Shown here: piece after piece, positions 9,040 to 18,090 of the stretch
Layout: every line of letters begins with the position of its first letter
Position numbering within the stretch: the stretch's first letter is position 1
Origin: JAEUMY01 sp033764435
GTDB taxonomy: Bacteria; Pseudomonadota; Gammaproteobacteria; Burkholderiales; Usitatibacteraceae
Direction of reading: 5' to 3'
Assembly: GCA_033764435.1 (NCBI GenBank)
Contig: JANRIX010000012.1
Span: 62,001-126,000 of the forward strand
DNA: 64,000 bases
The notes under the pieces: model-generated
The model's database searches: none
Told to the model about the DNA's origin: nothing
Seen by the model: the letters and a program-made list of their open reading frames with translations, nothing else
Made by a program: the position numbers and the translations under genes

Positions 9040-10176
9040 TCAGCCTCCCAGAACTTTCTGCACACCCTCGTGCACCAGCGCCCCGCCCTTGGTGAGGCAG
9101 GCGCCCTTGATGACGTCGTCATTCCAGTCCAGATTCAACTGGCCGTCCTTGATGAAGGGCGAGAAGAAGTTGTAGAGGTTCTTGGCGTACATCTCGGAAG
9201 CGTGGACCGGCATGTTCGACGGCAGGTTGAGCGGCCCGACGATGGTGGCGGGACCGACTTTCACGGTCTTGCCCGCCTGCGTGCCGGCCACGTTGCCGCC
9301 GCCTTCCGCGGCCATGTCGACGACGACCGCTCCGTTCTTCATGCCGGCCACCATCTCGGCCGTGATGATGACGGGGCTCCTCTTGCCGGGGATTGCGGCC
9401 GTGGTGATGAGCACGTCGACGTTGGCCACGGCTTTCGCCAATTTCTCGGCCTGCTGCTTCTTTTCATCGTCAGTCAGTTCGCGCGCGTAACCGCCTGCAC
9501 CTGCCGCAGACACGCCGGTGTCCACGAACTTCGCACCCAGCGATTCGATCTGTTCGCGCGTTTCCGGGCGCACGTCATAACCTTCCACAACCGCGCCGAG
9601 GCGCTTGGCGGTGGCGATGGCCTGCAATCCGGCAACGCCTGCGCCAATGACCAGCACGCGCGCCGGGCGGATCGTGCCGGCAGCATAGGTCAGCATGGGG
9701 AAGAACTTCGGGCAATGCGATGCGGCGATCAACACGCATTGATAGCCCGAGCACGCAGCCTGGCTGGAGAGACCATCCATGCTCTGCGCGCGCGAGATGC
9801 GCGGGATCAGTTCGACCGCGAAGCTGGTGATGTTCCGGGCATTGAGCGCGGCAATACGCTCCTTGCTGCCATAGGGCTGGAGGAAGCCGATCAGCGTGGC
9901 GCCATCGGGCAAGGCCTTGATCTCGTCAAGGCTGGGCGTTTGCACCTTGAACACCAGGCTGGCGGCACCCGCGGCGTACAGCTGGGCGGTGCCGCTGGCG
10001 ATGACCGCGCCTTGCGCGGTGAAGTCCTCATCCCGCAGCGAGCTCGCACTGCCGGCACCGGATTCGATCAGGAACTCGGCGCCGAGCGCCTTGAATTTCT
10101 TGACGACCTCGGGATGCATGGCGACGCGCTTTTCATCCGGCGTCGTCTCCCTGGGTACAGCGATCGTGACTGCCAT
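9040..10176 (-). CDS. pntAA: NAD(P) transhydrogenase subunit alpha part 1 (NAD-binding)
   Basis: 378-residue soluble domain I, related to alanine dehydrogenase. It starts with the conserved IAVPRETTPDEKRVAMHPEVV and contains the NAD fold VLVIGAGVAGLQAIATAKRLGA followed by the acidic end EGYDVR. It delivers hydride from NADH to domain III. The ATG at 10174-10176 follows GGAGGGAG, a strong ribosome-binding site. First gene of the leftward pntAA-pntAB-pntB-lipoprotein operon. Confidence 0.96.
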   Translation of the reverse strand: MAVTIAVPRETTPDEKRVAMHPEVVKKFKALGAEFLIESGAGSASSLRDEDFTAQGAVIASGTAQLYAAGAASLVFKVQTPSLDEIKALPDGATLIGFLQPYGSKERIAALNARNITSFAVELIPRISRAQSMDGLSSQAACSGYQCVLIAASHCPKFFPMLTYAAGTIRPARVLVIGAGVAGLQAIATAKRLGAVVEGYDVRPETREQIESLGAKFVDTGVSAAGAGGYARELTDDEKKQQAEKLAKAVANVDVLITTAAIPGKRSPVIITAEMVAGMKNGAVVVDMAAEGGGNVAGTQAGKTVKVGPATIVGPLNLPSNMPVHASEMYAKNLYNFFSPFIKDGQLNLDWNDDVIKGACLTKGGALVHEGVQKVLGG

Positions 10177-10245
10177 CTATGCTCCCTCCATTGTTGTGCG
10201 GCGAATATAGCAGGGCCATGGGATTCGCGTCTCCCTCTCAGGGCG

Positions 10246-10276
10246 AAAAAAAGCGCCCGACATTGCTGCCGGGCGC
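10246..10276 (-). terminator. Intrinsic terminator after the aminotransferase gene
   Basis: Read leftward, GCGCCCG pairs with CGGGCGC around a 10-base loop and is followed by seven T residues. It lies about 70 bases beyond the stop of the serine-glyoxylate aminotransferase gene and before the pnt operon. Confidence 0.8.
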
Positions 10277-10344
10277 GCTGTACCCGCTGGCGGCCACCGA
10301 ACCGCCGCGGAGGGAGACTTGTTGGTTGCGTGCCTTCGCGGACC

Positions 10345-11553
10345 TCAGGCCGCCATGGCCAGCGGGGCGGAATCCGTGCCGTCGGCGGCGGGACCGGCCT
10401 GCCAATAGGCCAGCGCTGCACCGACACCGCTGCCGGGCGTGACCGCGATGCCGGCATCCAGCAGGGCCATTTCGGTACCCGCCAGCGCACCGGCCAGTGA
10501 CAACTCGTTGAGATCGCCGAGATGGCCGATGCGGAAGGCCTTGCCGCCGAGCGGACCCAAGCCGATGCCAAGCGACAGGTTGTAGCGCGCGTAAGCGGAC
10601 TGGATGACCTTCTTCGCATCCGCGCCCTCCGGCACCATGATGGTGGTGACGGTGTCGGACTGGATCTTGACGCTCTTGGCACAGGGCTTGAGACCCCAGG
10701 CGGCGACGGCGCGGCGGGTGCCCTCGGCCAGGCGGTGATGGCGCGCGTACACATTCTCCAGGCCCTCTTCATGCAACATCGCCAGCGCCTCGCGCAGGCC
10801 CAGCAGCATCGGCGTGGCCGGCGTGTAGGGGAAATAGCCGGTGGCGTTGGCGCGCTGCATGTCCTCGAAGCTGAAGAACACGCGCTTCAGCGCGGCTGAG
10901 CGGCCGGCCTCCAGCGCCTTCGGGCTCACGCACGCGATGCCAAGGCCCGCAGGCAGCATCAGGCCCTTCTGCGAGCCGGTGATGGCGACATCCACGCCCC
11001 ACTCATCCATGCGGAAATCGATCGAGCCGAGCGAACTCACGCAGTCGACCATGAGCAGCGCCGGATGGTCATGCCGATCCAGCGCCCAGCGCACGGCGGC
11101 GATGTCTGACGTGACGCCGGTCGCGGTTTCGTTGTGCACGACGCACACCGCCTTGATGCGCCGCTCCTTGTCGGCGGCGAGGCACTCGGCGATACGGCGT
11201 GCGGACGCGCCCTCACCCCATTCTTCATCCAGCACCTCAACGTTCAAGCCGAGCCGCTGCATCATGTCCACCCACAGCGAACTGAACTGGCCGAAGCGCG
11301 GCGCGATGACGCGGTCACCGGGCGACAGCGTGTTGCAGAGCGCCGCTTCCCAAGCGCCCGTGCCACTGGCGGGAAAGATGAAGGGCTGCCCCGCGGTCGT
11401 GCCGAAGAGCTGCTTCAGCGCGGCGAAGATCGGCTGCACCACCTGCGGAAAATCGGGCGCGCGATGATCCTGCGCGGCGGCAATCATCGCGCGCTGCACG
11501 CGCTCGGGCACATTGGTGGGACCGGGGACGAACAGGTGATTGCGGCCGGACAT
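10345..11553 (-). CDS. sgaA: Serine--glyoxylate / alanine--glyoxylate aminotransferase
   Basis: 402-residue PLP enzyme, fold type I, class V. It begins MSGRNHLFVPGPTNVPERV, almost the signature start of serine-glyoxylate aminotransferases, and holds ITGSQKGLMLPAG with the Schiff-base lysine. The ATG at 11551-11553 is preceded by AGGAGG at ideal distance; the longer upstream frame has no such site. The reaction moves the amino group of serine (or alanine) to glyoxylate, giving glycine and hydroxypyruvate. glyA lies 61 bp upstream on the same strand, so the pair interconverts serine, glycine and glyoxylate, as in photorespiratory salvage or the serine cycle. Choice between serine and alanine as donor is inference from context. 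Confidence 0.88.
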   Translation of the reverse strand: MSGRNHLFVPGPTNVPERVQRAMIAAAQDHRAPDFPQVVQPIFAALKQLFGTTAGQPFIFPASGTGAWEAALCNTLSPGDRVIAPRFGQFSSLWVDMMQRLGLNVEVLDEEWGEGASARRIAECLAADKERRIKAVCVVHNETATGVTSDIAAVRWALDRHDHPALLMVDCVSSLGSIDFRMDEWGVDVAITGSQKGLMLPAGLGIACVSPKALEAGRSAALKRVFFSFEDMQRANATGYFPYTPATPMLLGLREALAMLHEEGLENVYARHHRLAEGTRRAVAAWGLKPCAKSVKIQSDTVTTIMVPEGADAKKVIQSAYARYNLSLGIGLGPLGGKAFRIGHLGDLNELSLAGALAGTEMALLDAGIAVTPGSGVGAALAYWQAGPAADGTDSAPLAMAA

Positions 11554-11614
11554 GGTGGATCCTCCTGAATGTTGTAGTGGGTGACTGCGGACTACGCTTC
11601 GCGAATCATGCGAA

Positions 11615-12877
11615 CTAGGCGGCCAGGGCCTGCGGCATGGCATACACCGGGTGGCGGCGGCAAAGCTCCTGCACCGCACGCCCGATCTGATCGAGGCGGG
11701 CGGTGTCGTCGGCCGCCTCCAGCGCATCCGCGATCCAGTGCGCCACCTGGCGCGCCTCATCCACGCCCAGCCCACGTGTGGTGATGGCCGGCGTGCCGAT
11801 GCGGATGCCGCTCGTGACCATGGGCTTTTCCGGATCGTTGGGAATGGCGTTCTTGTTGACGGTCATGTGGGCGCGGCCCAGCGCGTCCTGCGCCACCACG
11901 CCGGTGATGCGCTTGGCACGGAGATCCACCAGGAAGAGATGGCAGTCGGTGCCGCCCGACACGATGCGCAATCCGCGCTCCACCAGCACTGCAGCCATCG
12001 CGCGTGCGTTGGCCAGCACCTGCGCCTGGTAACGCCGGAACTCCTCGCTCTGCGCCTCGCGGAACGCGACCGCCTTGGCCGCAATGACCTGCATGAGCGG
12101 CCCGCCCTGCAGACCGGGGAAGAGCGCGGAGGCGATGGCCTTTTCATGCTCCGGTCCACACAGCACGAAACCGCCGCGCGGGCCACGCAGCGTCTTGTGC
12201 GTGGTACTGGTGACGAAATGGGCGTGGCCCACCGGATTGGGATAGAGGCCCGCGGCGACCAGCCCGGCGTAGTGCGCCATGTCGGCAAGCAGCAGGGCAC
12301 CCACCCGATCCGCCGTGGCGCGCAACCGCGCCCAGTCGATCACCCGGGCGTAGGCCGATGCGCCCGCCACGATCATCTTCGGCTTGTGCTCGTCGGCCAG
12401 CCGATCCACGCTCTCATAGTCGAGACGCTCATCGGCATCCAGTCCATAGCTCACCGACTTGTACAGCTTGCCGGAGAGATTCACCGACGCGCCGTGGGTG
12501 AGGTGTCCGCCCATGGCGAGCGACATCCCGAGAATGGTGTCGCCCGGCTTCAGGGTCGCGGTATAGACGGTCTGGTTGGCCTGCGAGCCGGAGTGCGGCT
12601 GCACGTTGGCATAGTGCGCACCATAGAGCGCCTTCAGCCGGTCGATGGCGAGCTGCTCGGCCTTGTCCACTTCCTCGCAGCCGCCGTAGTAGCGCTTGCC
12701 CGGATAGCCCTCGGCGTACTTGTTGGTGAGCACGCTGCCCTGCGCCTCGAGCACCGCGCGGCTCACGCTGTTCTCGCTGGCGATGAGTTCCAGGCCTGTT
12801 TCCTGGCGCTGGCCCTCGGCTGCGATGATGGCGGCGATTTCGGGATCGGCGGTGGCGATGCTGGCGGATCGGTTCAT
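11615..12877 (-). CDS. glyA: Serine hydroxymethyltransferase
   Basis: 420-residue PLP enzyme that converts serine and tetrahydrofolate to glycine and 5,10-methylene-THF. Diagnostic stretches are LELIASENSVSRAVLEAQGS, NKYAEGYPGKRYYGGCEEVD, HSGSQANQTVY and STTHKTLRGPRGG with the PLP lysine. The ATG at 12875-12877 was chosen over a longer start because the extra residues are hydrophobic and unlike the family. The sequence is somewhat diverged (for example ALFPGLQGGPLMQVIAAKAV retained, but AGASAYARVIDWARLR in place of the usual form), which is common for a second, specialised copy beside sgaA. It is divergent from a LysR regulator. Confidence 0.93.
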   Translation of the reverse strand: MNRSASIATADPEIAAIIAAEGQRQETGLELIASENSVSRAVLEAQGSVLTNKYAEGYPGKRYYGGCEEVDKAEQLAIDRLKALYGAHYANVQPHSGSQANQTVYTATLKPGDTILGMSLAMGGHLTHGASVNLSGKLYKSVSYGLDADERLDYESVDRLADEHKPKMIVAGASAYARVIDWARLRATADRVGALLLADMAHYAGLVAAGLYPNPVGHAHFVTSTTHKTLRGPRGGFVLCGPEHEKAIASALFPGLQGGPLMQVIAAKAVAFREAQSEEFRRYQAQVLANARAMAAVLVERGLRIVSGGTDCHLFLVDLRAKRITGVVAQDALGRAHMTVNKNAIPNDPEKPMVTSGIRIGTPAITTRGLGVDEARQVAHWIADALEAADDTARLDQIGRAVQELCRRHPVYAMPQALAA

Positions 12878-12970
12878 GACGATTAATGCCCGGGAAAGGT
12901 GAAAGAAAAATGGAAACGGCAACCATTAAGCGTTGCGGTGCTGTTTTCGATTCCGCATCCTAGGTGCGGC

Positions 12971-13020
12971 TTACCATAATCAAAAATCACCTTTTCTGAT
13001 TGTTGTCATAAGCTTTTTGC
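12971..13020. promoter_or_regulatory. AT-rich divergent control region with LysR-type inverted repeat
   Basis: The glyA-lysR gap (12878-13053) is locally AT-rich. An interrupted inverted repeat, AATCA at 12978-12982 and TGATT at 12997-13001, lies in it and could be the LysR operator. No glycine riboswitch pattern was recognised. Confidence 0.35.
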
Positions 13021-13053
13021 TATGCAACACTGGCGCGTCACCGGGGAGCCGCC

Positions 13054-14025
13054 ATGCGCCACGCCACCTTCCGCCAGTTGCGAATATTCGAAGCCGCCGC
13101 CCGCCATCTCAATTTCTCGCGCGCAGCCGAGGAGCTGTTCCTGACCCAGCCCGGGGTGTCTGCGACCATCCGCCAGCTGGAATCCATGACAGGGCTGAAA
13201 TTCTTCGAGCAGATCGGCAAGCGCCTGCACCTCACTGCGGCGGGCAGCATGTTCCTTGGCGAAGCGCGCGGCATCATCGAGCGCATCGGCGCCGCCGAGG
13301 AGGCGGTGGCCCGCTTCAAGGGCGCCCACGGGGGCGTGCTGCGCATTGCGGCCATCAGCGCCGGCAACTTCTTCCTGCCCAGACTGGCCGCGCGCTTTCA
13401 GGAGCAACACCCCGGCGTGCAACTGGTGCTGCGCGTGCAGCAGCAGGACCAATTGCTGCGCCTGCTGCAGGACAACCAGGCCGACATCGCCATCATGGGC
13501 CGTCCGCCCGCGCAGCCGGAATTCGTCGGCACCCCGTTTGCGCCCCACCCCTACGGCTTCATCGTGCATCCGCAACATGCGCTGGCGAAGCGGAAGGATG
13601 TGCCACTGGATGCGCTGCGTGGCGAGAACCTGATCACCCGCCAGCGCGGCTCGGACAATCGCAGGATCTGGGATGAGCTGATGGAGCGGCGGCCGGTGCC
13701 GCTGCCGGTGGGCGCGGAAATGACCAGCAATGAAATGCTGAAGGAAATGACTGCGGCCGGGCTGGGTGTTGGCTTCGTGTCACTGCATGCAGTGTCGTCC
13801 GACCTTTCACAAGGCACAGTTGTGCTGCCAGACATCATTGGATTCCCGGTGATGCGGCGTTGGTACCTGGTTCAGCACCGCGACAAACCCGCGAGCGCAT
13901 TGGGGCGCGAGTTTGAAAACTTCATCAGGAATGAAGGCGCGCTGTACGTGAACACCTTGATCCGCAATGCTGCAGCAAAGAAGCGCGTGCGGCAGGCAGT
14001 GAAGGCTCGTTCAACGCGCCAATGA
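13054..14025 (+). CDS. LysR-family transcriptional regulator (CbbR-like)
   Basis: 323-residue regulator. The winged helix-turn-helix is at residues 1-62 (FRQLRIFEAAARHLNFSRAA, EELFLTQPGVSATIRQLE), followed by a periplasmic-binding-protein-like effector domain. The first 100 residues resemble the CbbR branch, which controls carbon-fixation or related C1/C2 genes and senses metabolites such as phosphoglycolate. It is divergent from glyA-sgaA, the classic LysR arrangement, so control of glycine/glyoxylate metabolism is likely. The codons for LRIFE contain the 10-bp palindrome core CGAATATTCG (13081-13090), but these residues are normal for the family. It ends 20 bp from the cyclase gene, tail to tail. 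Confidence 0.88.
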   Translation: MRHATFRQLRIFEAAARHLNFSRAAEELFLTQPGVSATIRQLESMTGLKFFEQIGKRLHLTAAGSMFLGEARGIIERIGAAEEAVARFKGAHGGVLRIAAISAGNFFLPRLAARFQEQHPGVQLVLRVQQQDQLLRLLQDNQADIAIMGRPPAQPEFVGTPFAPHPYGFIVHPQHALAKRKDVPLDALRGENLITRQRGSDNRRIWDELMERRPVPLPVGAEMTSNEMLKEMTAAGLGVGFVSLHAVSSDLSQGTVVLPDIIGFPVMRRWYLVQHRDKPASALGREFENFIRNEGALYVNTLIRNAAAKKRVRQAVKARSTRQ

Positions 14026-14045
14026 ATCCTTGTGCGAGACGCGCC

Positions 14046-15875
14046 TCAGCCGGGTGTAACGTAGGCCTCGACTGGCTGGGGAATGTTCTTCAGCGACAGC
14101 GACCCAATTGGTGTAGCCAAGTCTGTTTCCAGAAGTTCACTGCGGGCCGCGCCTGAAAGTACTATTTCGCCAGGCTTGGCAACAGCCTGCAGGCGTGCGG
14201 CGATGTTCACAGTGGCGCCATAGACATCGCCATCCTCGCCCAGAATTAGCTCACCAACATGGATGCCGGCATGTGGCTGCAATGGCTCTGTCCCCACAGT
14301 TGCTGCTTTTGTCAGGTAGTCGGCATGAATAGTTCGAGTGGCTTCCAACGCCGAATTCGCGTCAGGAAATGTAAGCATGACTGCATCCCCGATGGTTTTC
14401 ACCAGTCTCCCCGCGTGACTCGCTACATGCAACTTGGCTGAGCGGTGAAACAGGGCAGCCGTAAGATGCGCTTCGGATTCATTTCTCGCTGCAAGTGCGG
14501 AATACCCAGTCAAGTCGGAAAACACCACCGCCGCAGTTGCCCGCTCGCCATCCGCGAAGTTTTCCGGCGACAGATAACGATCAAACAGGAGCTTGATCTT
14601 ACCTTCACTCCAGTGCCGGATTGGAAAGAAGCTCGCAGCCACAAGGGCACCAATGACGAGCAGCGCAGTTTCAGAGCTCAAGCCCAGCCGACGGACCAGC
14701 CAACCTGCAGCCAAGCGCTCAAGGACAACGAATAGGAGGCTCGTGGCGATTGCGGAAAAGCCAATGACCCAAGTGCGCCGTACCATTAGGCCGGGATCGA
14801 CCGATCCGCGGGACAGGAGTGCAAATGCTATGGCGAGAAGCGACACCAGGTGAAACACCATGACAAAGAGACCGAGCATGATGTCGTTGATATACATGCC
14901 CATGAACCGATGAGCCGTCGTGGCGGTGAAACTTGCCTCACTCCACCAAACGAGTAAACCCAGGGCGACAGAGAGGAAAATGAGCACGGTGGCAGTCTGG
15001 CCGAGTAACAACCAATTGAATGCGGACTGCTCTGCTGGCAAGAGGTGGGGCCGCTTCAGGTAGGCGGCCAAAAAGGGCACGAAGCAAAAGAGTATGGACA
15101 AGGGAGCTGCGGACAGAATGTCGGAACGAGTTGACTCATTCAGAGCCCAAGGAATTGCAAACGCAAAGGTGACATACAGGGTCATGAGTCCCAAGGGGGG
15201 TGCCAGACCGCCCAACCTTGACCACTTGAACACTCGACCAGCGAAAGGCTGATCTGCGATCGACTCATTGGGCTGTGTCGCCGCTATCTCCAATTTCAAT
15301 GGCCGGGGATAAGCCAGGTAGAACGCAACCATGGCTGCAAACCACAGAAGCAACCAGATCAGAGATAACAGCAATACAACTATCAATGCCGCGATCCATA
15401 ATTTTGCACCCCAGTCTGGGCCAAAAGTCGGATAAAAAACTTCGTGAAGCCGATAATTTGCTCGCTTGTCCGCGTCCATGAGCGCGAATACAAAAGCGAA
15501 TGTTCCAAAGCCGCCGCATGCGGAGGAACAAGCCGTCGCCAACAGTGCCACCAGCGGATGCCTTGATGATCGTACGGCCAAGTACATACCTAAAATGCCC
15601 GCTACGGCCGCAAAGATCAGGCATGCCCACCAAGTGACAACATCGACAATGCTGTCCATGATCAAAAACGCGTGGCTGGTAACCCTGGCGTCTTGGGCTT
15701 CAGGTGCCGAGTGAATCAGAGAGAGGACTGCAGCAGCCATCGTTGAAGCCAATCCAAATCCTGAACTCACTTGCGCAAAGCGCAGCCTTAGGCCAGGGCG
15801 GCGCCACCACGAAATCGCGAACAGCGATGACTCTGCAGCCGCAGGCACTGCCTCAGATTCCTTCGATTCCTCCAT
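14046..15875 (-). CDS. Membrane-bound class III adenylate/guanylate cyclase
   Basis: 609-residue protein. The ATG at 15873-15875 follows GGAGGT. The first two thirds contain roughly ten hydrophobic segments; the catalytic domain covers about the last 170 residues. It has both metal aspartates (VVFSDLTGYSAL and KTIGDAVMLTF), the purine-selecting Lys in KTIGD, and DVYGATVNIAARL with the transition-state Asn and Arg, so it should be active and form cAMP or cGMP. Base composition is visibly poorer in GC than its neighbours, codon use differs (many TCA, ACA, AAA), and no exact palindrome copy occurs. These are signs of acquisition from elsewhere. The effector and the downstream receptor are not in the window. 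Confidence 0.88.
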   Translation of the reverse strand: MEESKESEAVPAAAESSLFAISWWRRPGLRLRFAQVSSGFGLASTMAAAVLSLIHSAPEAQDARVTSHAFLIMDSIVDVVTWWACLIFAAVAGILGMYLAVRSSRHPLVALLATACSSACGGFGTFAFVFALMDADKRANYRLHEVFYPTFGPDWGAKLWIAALIVVLLLSLIWLLLWFAAMVAFYLAYPRPLKLEIAATQPNESIADQPFAGRVFKWSRLGGLAPPLGLMTLYVTFAFAIPWALNESTRSDILSAAPLSILFCFVPFLAAYLKRPHLLPAEQSAFNWLLLGQTATVLIFLSVALGLLVWWSEASFTATTAHRFMGMYINDIMLGLFVMVFHLVSLLAIAFALLSRGSVDPGLMVRRTWVIGFSAIATSLLFVVLERLAAGWLVRRLGLSSETALLVIGALVAASFFPIRHWSEGKIKLLFDRYLSPENFADGERATAAVVFSDLTGYSALAARNESEAHLTAALFHRSAKLHVASHAGRLVKTIGDAVMLTFPDANSALEATRTIHADYLTKAATVGTEPLQPHAGIHVGELILGEDGDVYGATVNIAARLQAVAKPGEIVLSGAARSELLETDLATPIGSLSLKNIPQPVEAYVTPG

Positions 15876-16018
15876 CTGCGAACCTCCAAAATACAACTGG
15901 GCTCGATTATATGCATGCTCGATTCGAGCGCCTCACGACGTTGCGACAGACATCGAGAAATGCAGGACGGGTAACTGTCTTTGCGCGATTACCGCCGCCA
16001 AGAATCTTGATAATCCGT

Positions 16019-17206
16019 TTAGAGAGCCAGCGCCCGTGCTGAAAATCCCGATGGCGCGGCAACGCCCTTGCCCAGACCCAGCACCTTGAAGAACTCGCCC
16101 ATCTCCGCCGGGCTGATGAGGCGTTGCGCCTGGGTGGTGATGGGCAGATAGCGCGCAGGATCGGAGGCATCCACCTCCTGCAGCAGCGTCGCCAGCCCGC
16201 TCGCCAGCAGGAAGCCGGCCTGGGTCGTGTAGCCCAGCACCTCCGCCCCGGCTTCAATTCCCGCATCCGCGACCGCGGTGAAATCGACATGCGCGGTGAT
16301 GTCCTGCAGGCCCGGATGAAAGAACGGATCGGGATGCGCGTGGTGACGGTAGTGGCACATCAGCGTGCCGCCGGTGCGCGAGGGGTGGTAATACTCCGCC
16401 GCGCGAAAGCCGTAGTCGACGAGCAGGATCGCGCCGCGCTTCAGCGATTGCACCAGCGTCCGTGTCCACGCCGCACACTGCGGACTGATCTCGGTGAGGT
16501 AGCCCATGGGGGGCTGGCCGGCGAGATGCTTGCTCGCGATGGCCGGCGCCAAGGTCACCAGCGGCCCGGACTCGACCAGCTTGTCCTTCCACATGAATGC
16601 GCCCTCGGCATCCAGCGCCACGCCGCGCTCGAACGCCCAGCCTTCCACATAGGTGACCAGATGCACCGGCAGCACATCCAGCACCTCGTTGGCGAGGATG
16701 ACGCCGGTAAAGTCAGCCGGCAATTCATCCAGCCAGCGCATGCGCGAATACTCGCCATGTGTACTGAGCCGCTCGCGTTGCCGTTCGCGCAGATCCGCGC
16801 TCACCTCGAGCAGCAGGTATTCATCCGGCAACACCCGCAACGCGGCGAGCTCGGCCAGGATGTCCTCGGCGAGCTTGCCCGAGCCCGGCCCCAGCTCCAG
16901 CACGCTGCCACCGGTCTGTTTCAGCACTTCCGCAATCTGGCGGGCGAGACAGCGGCCGAAGAGCGGCGAGATTTCCGGCGCCGTGACGAAGTCGCCCGCC
17001 GGCCCGAACTTGCGCGCACCGGCCGTGTAGTAGCCCAGCCCCGGCGCGTATAGCGCCAAGTCCATGAAGCGGTCGAAGCCGATCCAGCCGCCCGCCGCCT
17101 CGATGGCATTGCGAATATTCGCAGTCAGCGCGGCGCTGTGCGCCAGGGCATCGGCATCCGGTTGCGGCAGCGTCGACAGTTTTTCGCGGGGGACAGGGGG
17201 TCTCAA
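16019..17206 (-). CDS. MidA/NDUFAF7-family SAM-dependent methyltransferase
   Basis: 395-residue class I methyltransferase of the DUF185 family. Motif I is VLELGPGSGKLAEDIL; the family signatures GWIGFDRFMDLALYAPGLGYYTAG, GDFVTAPEISPLFGRCLA and GVILANEVLDVLPVHLV are present. In eukaryotes the homologue (NDUFAF7/MidA) methylates an arginine of a complex I subunit; the bacterial target is unknown. The predicted start is TTG and could lie slightly further in. An exact palindrome (17111-17122, ANIR) is in the N-terminus, and a one-mismatch form (16744-16755) encodes GEYSR. Gene order MidA-pteridine reductase-ttcA recurs in betaproteobacteria. Confidence 0.9.
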   Translation of the reverse strand: MRPPVPREKLSTLPQPDADALAHSAALTANIRNAIEAAGGWIGFDRFMDLALYAPGLGYYTAGARKFGPAGDFVTAPEISPLFGRCLARQIAEVLKQTGGSVLELGPGSGKLAEDILAELAALRVLPDEYLLLEVSADLRERQRERLSTHGEYSRMRWLDELPADFTGVILANEVLDVLPVHLVTYVEGWAFERGVALDAEGAFMWKDKLVESGPLVTLAPAIASKHLAGQPPMGYLTEISPQCAAWTRTLVQSLKRGAILLVDYGFRAAEYYHPSRTGGTLMCHYRHHAHPDPFFHPGLQDITAHVDFTAVADAGIEAGAEVLGYTTQAGFLLASGLATLLQEVDASDPARYLPITTQAQRLISPAEMGEFFKVLGLGKGVAAPSGFSARALAL

Positions 17207-17337
17207 GGTAATTTCGGGTCGGCGTGATCAGAGCGGTCAGGCAGTCCGCGTGAGATACCGCACGGGGAACTTGGCCGCACGGGTAAAATCAACGGTGTTC
17301 CACATTCAAATCCGGCACATACCCGGCAAATTATCCC

Positions 17338-18090
17338 ATGACCCCAGCGGCGCACTCCAAGGCCATCCTCGTTACCGGCGGTGCCAAACGCATCGGCGCC
17401 GCCATCAGCCGCACCCTGCATGCGGCCGGCGCCAATGTGGTCATCCACTGCAACACGTCGCGCACCGAGGCCGACAAGCTGGCGGCCGAGTTAAACGCTG
17501 CCCGCGCCAAGTCGGCCGCCGTGGTGCAGGGCAACCTCGCGGCCAGCAACGCCTTGAAGGGCCTGGTCGACCAGGCCGCGTCACTCTTCGGTCGGCTGGA
17601 TGGTCTGGTGAACAACGCGTCCGTGTTCTACGCCACGCCCATGGGCGGCATCAACGAGGATCAATGGATCGATCTCATGGGCACCAATCTGCTGGCGCCA
17701 CTCTTCCTGTCGCAGGCGGCCGTGCCCTATCTGACCAAGACGCAAGGCGCCATCGTCAACATCGTCGATATCCACGCCGAGCGGCCGCTGAAGGACTACA
17801 CGGTCTACAACATGACCAAGGCGGGACTGGCCGGCCTCACCCGCTCGCTCGCGCTGGAACTGGGTCCGAATATTCGCGTCAACGGCGTCTCGCCCGGCGC
17901 CATCATCTGGCCCGAGACCGGCAACGACTACCCGGAAGCCGAGCGAGAGCGCATCGTGAATCAGGTGCCGTTGAAGCGCGTGGGCGGCGGCGAGGACATC
18001 GCCGGTGCGGTGAAATACCTCATGCTGGACGCGCCCTATGTGAGCGGGCAGATCGTCGCGGTGGATGGCGGGCGGGGGATCGTGCTGTGA
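17338..18090 (+). CDS. Pteridine reductase (short-chain dehydrogenase)
   Basis: 250-residue SDR. The cofactor motif is TGGAKRIG, the TGx3RxG form typical of NADPH-dependent pteridine reductases such as FolM and PTR1, rather than the usual TGxxxGIG. The catalytic set is VDIHAERPLKDYTVYNMTKAG, with Asp-Tyr-x3-Lys replacing the normal Ser-Tyr-x3-Lys, again the pteridine reductase pattern. It should reduce dihydropterins or dihydrofolate to the tetrahydro form. The segment LGPNIRVNGVSPG contains a one-mismatch palindrome (17866-17877), but these residues are normal for SDRs. It overlaps the next gene by 4 bases (GTGA). Confidence 0.9.
   Translation: MTPAAHSKAILVTGGAKRIGAAISRTLHAAGANVVIHCNTSRTEADKLAAELNAARAKSAAVVQGNLAASNALKGLVDQAASLFGRLDGLVNNASVFYATPMGGINEDQWIDLMGTNLLAPLFLSQAAVPYLTKTQGAIVNIVDIHAERPLKDYTVYNMTKAGLAGLTRSLALELGPNIRVNGVSPGAIIWPETGNDYPEAERERIVNQVPLKRVGGGEDIAGAVKYLMLDAPYVSGQIVAVDGGRGIVL

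Noticed and set aside
11615..12922. Longer glyA start at 12922
   Set aside because: The extra 15 residues are Phe/Pro-rich and unlike the family; ATG at 12877 gives the normal N-terminus.
12878..13053. Glycine riboswitch upstream of glyA
   Set aside because: The region is AT-rich and lacks the conserved aptamer pieces; a LysR operator is the simpler reading.
13080..13091. Palindrome copy at the start of lysR
   Set aside because: Last base differs (GCGAATATTCGA), and the encoded LRIFE is the normal family sequence, so it may be coincidence.
17866..17877. Palindrome copy in the pteridine reductase gene
   Set aside because: First base differs, and NIRVN is the common SDR sequence at this place.
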